From the NCBI GenBank assembly GCA_016287555.1, contig JAEFAK010000029.1, positions 1 to 13,500 of the forward strand: DNA of 13,500 nucleotides, in the 5' to 3' direction. Positions 6,957 to 12,645 of this stretch are shown here, one piece after another (positions within the stretch are counted from its first letter, which is position 1; every line of letters starts with the position of its first letter). The stretch comes from Oscillospiraceae bacterium. Its GTDB lineage: Bacteria; Bacillota; Clostridia; Oscillospirales; Oscillospiraceae. The notes beneath the pieces were generated by a model. The model was not told where the DNA came from, did not search any database, and saw only the letters and a program-made list of their open reading frames with translations. Position numbers and translations under genes: made by a program.

Positions 6957-6985
6957 TTGCAATCGCAGAATAATTTGCATATACT
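6957..6985 (+). promoter_or_regulatory. Promoter of the phosphoketolase gene
   Basis: -35 TTGCAA (6957-6962), 17-base spacer, -10 TATACT (6980-6985). Both boxes are one or two bases from consensus with ideal spacing. The RBS AAGGAGGAG follows at 7007-7015, and its GGAGG core ends 7 bases before the ATG at 7021. Confidence 0.8.
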
Positions 6986-7020
6986 TGGGGGTAAGATAGG
7001 CTGGAAAAGGAGGAGTATCG

Positions 7021-9393
7021 ATGAAGGTCAAGAAAGCCAAGCCAATCTCTGATGAAATGCTGAAAAAGATGGATATGTGGTGGTCCGCCGCGAACTATCT
7101 CGCGGTGGGTCAGCTCTATCTGCTGGATAATCCGCTGCTGCGCCGTCCCCTCAAAAAGGAGGACGTCAAGCGCAAGATAGTAGGCCACTGGGGTACGGTG
7201 CCCGGCCAGAACTTCATCTATACCCACCTCGACCGCATCATAAAGCAGTACGATCTCGATATGATCTATCTCTCCGGCCCCGGTCATGGCGGCAACGCCA
7301 TGGTCGCGCAGGACTGGCTCGACGGGAGCTACAGCGAGATCTACCCCGACGTCTCCCGGGACGAGGAGGGCATGCGCCGCCTCTTCAAGCAGTTCTCGTT
7401 CCCCGGCGGGATATCCAGCCACGTCGCGCCGGAGGTCCCCGGCTCGATAAACGAGGGCGGCGAGCTGGGCTACAGCCTCGCGCACGCCTTCGGAGCCATA
7501 TCCGACAACCCGGAGCTCATCGCCGCCTGCGTCGTGGGCGACGGCGAGGCCGAGACGGGGCCGCTCGCGGCCGCATGGCACCTCAATAAGTTCATGGACG
7601 CGCGCACCGACGGAGTCGTCCTCCCGATACTGCACCTCAACGGCTTCAAGATAGCCAACCCGACAGTCTTCTCGCGCATCACGCACGAGGAGCTGGAGTC
7701 CTTCTTCCGCGGCTGCGGCTGGACGCCGCTCTTCGTCGAGGGCTCCGACCCGATGGAAATGCACCGCAAGATGGCCGATACGCTCGACGAGGCCGTATAC
7801 ATGATAAAGACGGCCTGGCAGCGCGCAAGGGAGCAGGGGATAACCGAGCGCCCGCGCTGGCCGATGATAGTCCTCCGCTCGCCCAAGGGCTGGACGGGCC
7901 CGAAGGAGGTCGACGGGAAGAAGGTCGAGGGCAGCTTCCGCGCCCATCAGGTGCCTATTCCGATGACCAATGACGGGCATTACGCCCTGCTCGAGCAGTG
8001 GATGCGCTCGTATCACCCGGAAAAGCTCTTCGACGAAAACGGCGCTCCCGTGCCGGAGCTCCGGGAGCTCGCTCCCGTCGGCGACCGCCGCATGGGCGCC
8101 AACCCGCACGCCAACGGCGGCAAGCTGCTGCGCGCCCTGCGCCTGCCGGATTTCCGCAAATACGCGCTCGACGTGCCGTTCCCCGGCTCTGTCGAGGCCT
8201 CCGACATGACGCAGCTCGGCGGCTTCGTGCGCGACATCTTCAAGCTCAATAAGGAGCTTCGCAACTTCCGAGTTTTCGGCCCGGACGAGACGATGTCCAA
8301 TAAGCTCGGCAGCGTCTTCGAGGAGGTCGGCCGCGACTGGAACGCGGAGATATACGATGACGACGAGTTCCTCGCCTCCGACGGCCGCGTGATGGACAGC
8401 CTGCTCTCCGAGCACTGCTGCGAGGGCATGCTCGAGGGCTATCTGCTGACGGGGCGCCACGGCTTCTTCAACTCCTATGAGGCGTTCATCCGCATCGTCG
8501 ACTCGATGTTCTCCCAGCACGCGAAGTGGCTGAAGGTCACAAAGTCGCTCCCGTGGCGCGAGGAGATAGCGAGCCTCAACTACGTGCTCGCCTCGAACGT
8601 CTGGCAGCAGGATCACAACGGCTTTACCCATCAGGACCCCGGCTTCCTCGACCACGTCGCCAACAAGAAGGCCGACGTCGTCCGCATGTACCTGCCGCCG
8701 GACGCCAACTGCCTGCTCTCCTGCTTCGACCACTGCATACGGAGCAGGGATTATGTAAACGTAATAGTCGCCTCGAAGCACATGCGCCCCCAGTGGCTGA
8801 CCATGGACGAGGCCATACGCCACTGCACGCAGGGCATAGGCATCTGGCGCTGGGCGTCAAACGACGGCGACGCGGAGCCGGACGTCGTGCTGGCCTGCTG
8901 CGGCGATACGCCGACGCTGGAGACGCTGGCCGCCGCGACGATACTGCGCCGCAGGCTGCCGGAGCTCAAGGTCCGCGTAGTCAACGTCGTCGATCTCATG
9001 CGTCTGCAGCCGCGCGAGGAGCACCCGCACGGTCTCGAAAACGCGGACTACGACGCGATATTCACAAAGGACAAGCCCATAATCTTCGCCTTCCACGGCT
9101 ATCCCAAGCTCATCCACGAGCTGACCTACCGCCGTAACAACCGCAATCTCCACGTCCGCGGCTACGTCGAGGAGGGGACGATAACCACGCCCTTCGACAT
9201 GCGCGTGCAGAACCAGCTCGACCGCTTCGACCTCGTCATCGACGCCGTCCAGCGCCTGCCGGAGCTTGGCAACAGGGGCGCCTTCCTCATCCAGGAGATG
9301 CGCGACAAGCTCGTCGAGCACAAGCAGTACATCTCCGAATATGGCGTCGACATGCCGGAGATCGCCGACTGGAAATGGGAAGATATTAAGTGA
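7021..9393 (+). CDS. xfp: Xylulose-5-phosphate/fructose-6-phosphate phosphoketolase
   Basis: A 790-residue, thiamine-diphosphate-dependent phosphoketolase, full length for the family. It splits xylulose 5-phosphate (and in many members fructose 6-phosphate) with phosphate into acetyl phosphate plus glyceraldehyde 3-phosphate (or erythrose 4-phosphate) in the cytoplasm. Visible signatures: GHWGTVPGQNF around His56; GPGHGGNA (87-94); the first family pattern EGGELGYSLAHA (145-156); the second pattern GDGEAETGPLAAAWHLNKF (173-191), which includes the ThDP/Mg site. The C-terminal region with HPHGL and the FHGYPKL stretch is also typical. It is a single-gene unit with its own strong promoter, strong RBS and terminator. 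It gives the cell a shortcut from pentose phosphates to acetyl phosphate and then acetate/ATP. Acetyl phosphate could also phosphorylate response regulators, such as the nearby LytTR protein, but that is speculation. The relative preference for the two substrates cannot be read from the sequence. Confidence 0.97.
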   Translation: MKVKKAKPISDEMLKKMDMWWSAANYLAVGQLYLLDNPLLRRPLKKEDVKRKIVGHWGTVPGQNFIYTHLDRIIKQYDLDMIYLSGPGHGGNAMVAQDWLDGSYSEIYPDVSRDEEGMRRLFKQFSFPGGISSHVAPEVPGSINEGGELGYSLAHAFGAISDNPELIAACVVGDGEAETGPLAAAWHLNKFMDARTDGVVLPILHLNGFKIANPTVFSRITHEELESFFRGCGWTPLFVEGSDPMEMHRKMADTLDEAVYMIKTAWQRAREQGITERPRWPMIVLRSPKGWTGPKEVDGKKVEGSFRAHQVPIPMTNDGHYALLEQWMRSYHPEKLFDENGAPVPELRELAPVGDRRMGANPHANGGKLLRALRLPDFRKYALDVPFPGSVEASDMTQLGGFVRDIFKLNKELRNFRVFGPDETMSNKLGSVFEEVGRDWNAEIYDDDEFLASDGRVMDSLLSEHCCEGMLEGYLLTGRHGFFNSYEAFIRIVDSMFSQHAKWLKVTKSLPWREEIASLNYVLASNVWQQDHNGFTHQDPGFLDHVANKKADVVRMYLPPDANCLLSCFDHCIRSRDYVNVIVASKHMRPQWLTMDEAIRHCTQGIGIWRWASNDGDAEPDVVLACCGDTPTLETLAAATILRRRLPELKVRVVNVVDLMRLQPREEHPHGLENADYDAIFTKDKPIIFAFHGYPKLIHELTYRRNNRNLHVRGYVEEGTITTPFDMRVQNQLDRFDLVIDAVQRLPELGNRGAFLIQEMRDKLVEHKQYISEYGVDMPEIADWKWEDIK

Positions 9394-9442
9394 TATTATG
9401 TAAACTCATTTGACAGCCATGACTCAGTGAGTTATTAATATC
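9392..9442 (+). other. Structured 3' region of the phosphoketolase transcript
   Basis: Nested inverted repeats just after the stop codon: GATATTA (9392-9398) with TAATATC (9436-9442), and inside them AACTCA (9403-9408) with TGAGTT (9428-9433). They form a two-part stem around a 19-base loop. No T run follows, so it is not a terminator; it may stabilise the 3' end or be fortuitous. Confidence 0.45.
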
Positions 9443-9457
9443 GGGGAAAAAGAAAAA

Positions 9458-9488
9458 ACGCCCTGTCCGCATCCCGCGGGCAGGGCGT
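9458..9488 (+). terminator. Rho-independent terminator of the phosphoketolase gene
   Basis: A 13-bp GC-rich stem (9458-9470 with 9476-9488), loop ATCCC, preceded by A-rich sequence and followed by ACTATTTTAT. The single non-Watson-Crick position is a U-G wobble on the + strand (A-C mismatch on -), which assigns it to the + strand. Confidence 0.9.
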
Positions 9489-9577
9489 ACTATTTTATGT
9501 CAACTTAAAGAGCGGGGATGACCGACAAGGGGGTAACGCATGCCGCGGAGGCATTCGGCAGCTGACGGAAGATAAAA

Positions 9578-9608
9578 ACAGCGGCCCGGCATTGAGCCGG
9601 ACCGCTGT
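9578..9608 (-). terminator. Rho-independent terminator of the ferredoxin-flavoprotein-hydrolase operon
   Basis: A 13-bp stem (9578-9590 with 9596-9608) and a 5-base loop, followed on the - strand by TTTTTATC. The one imperfect pair is a U-G wobble only on the - strand. It lies 14 bases beyond the hydrolase stop. Between it and the phosphoketolase terminator (9489-9577) I see no gene and no clear element. Confidence 0.9.
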
Positions 9609-9622
9609 CTTTTATAGAGGAC

Positions 9623-10399
9623 TTACTTTACGAAGTCATCGTAGAACTCAGCATAGACCTCGGGCAGGATAGAGGCGAGGTTGGTGAATTCCTTGATGTT
9701 GTGATGCAGGAGCGCCTTGACGGGCTCGAGCGTCGGGAACTTCATTCCCGGCGGAAGCATCTTGACGGGCTTGCCGTTCTCGATCTTGTAGCCGAAGAAG
9801 AAGCGGGTGCGGAGCTCGCAGCCGGTCTCGGTGCGGCGGAAGAAGTGGATCATGTTGCCCGCGGCGGAGCAGATGATGGTGCCGTCGAACTTGGCAAACT
9901 TCTCAGGATCGAAGCCGATGTCAACGGGGTTGGCAAACTTGATCTTGAGGGGCTGCTTGCCCATGTTGCAGTCTTCCTCGATGTCGTGGGTGGTGTTCCA
10001 GAGACGCTCTCTGAGCGACTTGGTCTTATCCAGCGCGATCTCGGGGTTCATGGTCTGGCAGTAGTAGTGCTGCTCGCGGTTCCAGATCTTGTAGCGCATG
10101 GACTCGATGGGATGCCACGCAAACCAGAAATCGAACATCTCAGGAGTGCAGCCCGGGAAGTCGGTCAGGTTGGCGAGGATGGCGCAGCCGTCGGGCAGAT
10201 AGCCGTAGCCGAGCTCAACGGGCATATAGCCGGGGTTGAAGAGGTTGTTCAGGTTGGGCAGGCTCTCCTCGTCGGGGAAGTCCACCGGCTCCTGGGTCAG
10301 CTCATACTTCTTGGGGTCGGGCTCAGCCATCTCACGGGCGAAGTATTTATAAAGCGGGCCATTTCTTTCTTCTTCGGTAATGGGTACCAGTTCAGCCAT
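9623..10399 (-). CDS. PhlG/phloretin-hydrolase-type C-C hydrolase (DAPG hydrolase family)
   Basis: A 258-residue soluble protein with no signal peptide. The central segment WHPIESMRYKIWNREQHYY (residues 95-113) and the C-terminal LLHHNIKEF (231-238) look like the DAPG-hydrolase fold shared by PhlG (2,4-diacetylphloroglucinol hydrolase) and gut phloretin hydrolases. These enzymes are Zn-dependent and cut the bond between a phenolic ring carbon and an acyl group. Candidate metal ligands mirror the spacing I recall for PhlG: His111 and Glu142 (31 apart), His233 and Glu237 (HxxxE). His185 is a possible catalytic His. AAGGAGG sits 7 bases upstream of the ATG. It is the last gene of a three-gene operon, 36 bases after the flavoprotein gene. 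All Ile codons I read through about residue 184 are ATC or ATT, unlike most neighbours. The substrate is unknown: phloretin-like dihydrochalcones or other acyl-phenols/beta-diketones are the family-based guess. Confidence 0.8.
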   Translation of the reverse strand: MAELVPITEEERNGPLYKYFAREMAEPDPKKYELTQEPVDFPDEESLPNLNNLFNPGYMPVELGYGYLPDGCAILANLTDFPGCTPEMFDFWFAWHPIESMRYKIWNREQHYYCQTMNPEIALDKTKSLRERLWNTTHDIEEDCNMGKQPLKIKFANPVDIGFDPEKFAKFDGTIICSAAGNMIHFFRRTETGCELRTRFFFGYKIENGKPVKMLPPGMKFPTLEPVKALLHHNIKEFTNLASILPEVYAEFYDDFVK

Positions 10400-10435
10400 G
10401 ATATAGCCTCCTTGTAAGAATGATGTCAGCCGGGA

Positions 10436-12145
10436 TTATTCGGGCTTGTTGGGATACTTGTCGATGGGCACGTCCTCGGTGCGGAGGGTCATCTTGCCGT
10501 CGACGTTCTGAACGATGATCCACTTGAGCCAGTTCTTGTTGTCGATGTCGGGATAATCCTCGCGGAGGAACCAGCCTCTGGACTCCTTGCGCATCTCGGA
10601 AGCGGCATAGAACATCTCGGCGCAGGTGACCATGGCCTCGGCCTCGTGGCAGGCCAGCAGGTCATGCCAGTCGTCGGCGCGGAGGTCCTTGGCGGCCTCG
10701 CGGGCCTCGGCGACGATGCCCTCGGCCTTCTTCATGCGGTCTTCCTTCATGTAGACGGACTGCTCGATGGGAACGACAGCCTTCTGAACGAGGTCGATGA
10801 CGTCCTTCGCCTTGTGGCCGGCGGTTCTCTTGAGAGGAGCATAGATGGCTTCCTCAACGGCGGCGACCTTCTCGGCCGGGATCTCGGCGGGAGCGCAGCC
10901 GCAGGTCTTGAGGGCGGCAATGGCGTCGCCGCAGACGATGCCGGCGAAGACGGCGTTAAGTATGCCGGAGCCGCGGTTGCGTCCCGGAGGAGCCGGAACG
11001 GCGCCGGGGGCGGCGGAGCCGGTGTAGCTGCAGTCGCCGATGGCGTACATGCCCTTGATGGAGGTGGCCATGTTGCCGTCGACGCGGATGGGGGACTGCT
11101 CGCCTATGAACAGCGGGCAGATCTCCATGCTGCCCTGGTCGGCGGACTGGGAGCTGATGGTGTTGAGCATGCGGAACGTTCTGCCGTACGGACGGTCGAA
11201 CAGACGGGCCATAGCGGCGCCGCCTTCCTTGCTGTCGGTGCCCTCGGCGGGACGGGACTCCTGCTCACGCTCGGGGTACTCGAGGTGGACCGGGCCGGTG
11301 CCGGCGAGCATCTGCCAATACCACTCTCTGATGGCGTTGGAGTTGATGTCGGTCTCTCTGTAGGAGCGGAAGTGCGGGGTGATGAACTCGCCCTTGGCGT
11401 TGTACATGTTGTTCTCGCCGAAGACGACCTCGTCATGGCTCTTGACCTTCGCGATCTGGGTGAAGTTGCCGAACTCGCAGTTGCGCATCTCGGCGCCCGC
11501 GCGGTAGGCGGCGGCTATACCGTCGCCGCGGCCGGAGCTCCACATGGAGGCGAAACGATAGTTCTGGGAACCGGTGGCGACTACGACGTACTTTGCCTTG
11601 ATGACATAGAACGTACCGTCGAGGATGCTGTACGCGGCGGCGCCCTTGATGCAGCCGTCTTCAACGAAGAACTCGGCGACGGTGGTCTTGTCCATGATCC
11701 TGACGCCAAGCTTCTCGGCGCGCTGACGCATCTTCAGGGTGATGTCGAGGTCAACGGTGATCATGCTGGTCATCGGGCCGGTGGGGATGACGAACCAGGA
11801 CCCGTCGGGGTTCTTGGGAAGGTTGCAGCCCCAGGAGATGAGCTTCTCGAGCATCTCGGTGTTCATCTCGACGTACTTGTACATGACTTCCTGATCGCCC
11901 AGGTAGCAGCCGATGTTCTCGACGTGGAACTTGACGAACTCGGCGGGGGACATCTTCGGATCGAAATACTGGAGGACGCCGCCGCCCTTGTTGGCCTTGC
12001 CGCCGTAACCGGCGGTCTGCTTCTCAACGATGAGGACGTCGAGGTCGGGGTTCTTCTCTTTGATCTCAAGAGCTGCGGTAAGGCCGCCAACGCCGCCGCC
12101 GGCTATGAGAACATCACAGGAAAGTTCGGTCTTCTTGTAATCCAT
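10436..12145 (-). CDS. FAD-dependent fumarate reductase/AprA-superfamily flavoprotein subunit
   Basis: A 569-residue cytoplasmic flavoprotein of the succinate dehydrogenase/fumarate reductase/AprA superfamily. The N-terminal Rossmann FAD site is DVLIAGGGVGG (11-21) with Glu41 for the ribose. Family stretches follow: VVVATGSQNYRFAS (187-200), GDGIAAAYRAGAEMRNCEF (207-225), GMYAIGDCSYTG (365-376) and GRNRGSG (388-394). The C-terminal Fum_red_C-like domain has ESRGWFLREDYPDIDNKNW (521-539). The GKANKGGG stretch (49-56), where FrdA/SdhA carry the FAD-linking His, has none, so FAD should be non-covalent. There is no Tat signal or haem motif. AAGGAGG lies 8 bases before the ATG, and the ferredoxin gene ends 13 bases upstream, giving an AprBA-like electron-transfer dyad. 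The substrate is unknown. True AprA (APS reductase) or FrdA is unlikely because no sulfate-reduction or membrane-anchor genes are nearby. It probably reduces or oxidises the substrate (or product) of the downstream C-C hydrolase. Confidence 0.85.
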   Translation of the reverse strand: MDYKKTELSCDVLIAGGGVGGLTAALEIKEKNPDLDVLIVEKQTAGYGGKANKGGGVLQYFDPKMSPAEFVKFHVENIGCYLGDQEVMYKYVEMNTEMLEKLISWGCNLPKNPDGSWFVIPTGPMTSMITVDLDITLKMRQRAEKLGVRIMDKTTVAEFFVEDGCIKGAAAYSILDGTFYVIKAKYVVVATGSQNYRFASMWSSGRGDGIAAAYRAGAEMRNCEFGNFTQIAKVKSHDEVVFGENNMYNAKGEFITPHFRSYRETDINSNAIREWYWQMLAGTGPVHLEYPEREQESRPAEGTDSKEGGAAMARLFDRPYGRTFRMLNTISSQSADQGSMEICPLFIGEQSPIRVDGNMATSIKGMYAIGDCSYTGSAAPGAVPAPPGRNRGSGILNAVFAGIVCGDAIAALKTCGCAPAEIPAEKVAAVEEAIYAPLKRTAGHKAKDVIDLVQKAVVPIEQSVYMKEDRMKKAEGIVAEAREAAKDLRADDWHDLLACHEAEAMVTCAEMFYAASEMRKESRGWFLREDYPDIDNKNWLKWIIVQNVDGKMTLRTEDVPIDKYPNKPE

Positions 12146-12158
12146 GTGTTCTTCCTCC

Positions 12159-12413
12159 TTACTTGTACTGCGGGAACGACTGGAGCAGCCGCTCGCTGGC
12201 GTAATTGGGAACTACACGGATAGCTTCCTTCTTGCAGACGCTCTGGCAATAGAAGCAGTGCTCGCAGTCCTCAACGTACTTGAAAACAGGCTTCCTGTTT
12301 TCAGCGTCCCAGCGGATGACGTCGACGAAGCAGGCTTTGTAGCAAAGGCCGCAGCCGACGCACTTCGTGGGATCAAATTCGATGTTGTGCTTTGTGAAGA
12401 TCGTAGGGAACAC
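12159..12413 (-). CDS. 2[4Fe-4S] ferredoxin-type electron-transfer subunit
   Basis: An 84-residue protein with two complete cluster motifs: Cys18/21/24/28 (CVGCGLCYKAC) and Cys50/53/56/60 (CEHCFYCQSVC). It therefore binds two [4Fe-4S] clusters, like the core of AprB or bacterial ferredoxins. It should pass electrons to the flavoprotein encoded 13 bases downstream. The start is problematic. The frame is closed by a TAG just before GAG-GTG, and the only canonical start, GTG at 12413, is overlapped by a perfect AGGAGG (12413-12418), leaving no spacing. The next in-frame codons at plausible distances are ACG (8 bases) and ATC (11 bases), so a rare start codon is possible; no ATG/GTG/TTG occurs before the first Cys. 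It is the first gene of the operon, divergent from the LysR gene. The C-terminus carries no extra domain. Confidence 0.88.
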   Translation of the reverse strand: MFPTIFTKHNIEFDPTKCVGCGLCYKACFVDVIRWDAENRKPVFKYVEDCEHCFYCQSVCKKEAIRVVPNYASERLLQSFPQYK

Positions 12414-12461
12414 CTCCTAAAATGATTCCGGATTTCACTCCGTAAAAATATGATCCTCTAT

Positions 12462-12486
12462 GCTAAAAATAATACTATATTTTAGC
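12462..12486. repeat. Dyad, candidate LysR operator proximal to the ferredoxin operon
   Basis: GCTAAAA (12462-12468) and TTTTAGC (12480-12486) are perfect 7-base arms around an AT-rich 11-base centre. The dyad lies about 50 bases upstream of the ferredoxin start, where a LysR activation site or an RNA polymerase-proximal operator would be expected. Confidence 0.5.
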
Positions 12487-12550
12487 TTGTCTTTCTAATA
12501 TGATTATTGTAAAATAAGTATAACCTTCAATTTATATGTAGCGCGCGGGT

Positions 12551-12570
12551 CAATAATCTGCGGGTTATTG
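12551..12570. repeat. Dyad, candidate LysR recognition/autoregulation site
   Basis: CAATAA (12551-12556) and TTATTG (12565-12570) are perfect 6-base arms around TCTGCGGG. It lies about 75-95 bases upstream of the LysR ATG. The arms do not give the exact T-N11-A LysR core, so the assignment is tentative. Confidence 0.42.
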
Positions 12571-12645
12571 AATGCGTTTTGCGCGGCCTTTTGCCAAATT
12601 GCGTAAAAATGCAGACCGTGTGCGGGTTTGACGAGGTGTATAAAC

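Larger units (their letters stand above)
12414..12645. promoter_or_regulatory. AT-rich divergent regulatory region between the ferredoxin operon and the LysR gene
   Basis: 232 bases without a gene, very AT-rich from about 12440 to 12540 against GC-rich surroundings. It must hold the promoters of both divergent units. I find no pair of boxes with good spacing on either strand, which is common when a LysR protein activates. It contains two dyads (12462-12486 and 12551-12570). The LysR gene has GAGG 9 bases before its ATG. Confidence 0.7.

Noticed and set aside
6910..8823. 637-residue open frame on the - strand opposite the phosphoketolase gene
   Set aside because: Low-complexity antisense translation caused by GC-rich codons. 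The + strand encodes a full, motif-complete phosphoketolase with promoter, RBS and terminator.
10646..12223. 525-residue open frame on the + strand opposite the flavoprotein
   Set aside because: Gly/Ala/Val-rich shadow with no recognisable domain; the - strand flavoprotein has clear FAD motifs and an RBS.
10436..12413. Assimilatory or dissimilatory APS reductase (AprBA)
   Set aside because: The layout is similar, but no ATP sulfurylase or sulfite reductase gene is near, the ferredoxin lacks an AprB-type tail, and the partner gene is a C-C hydrolase.
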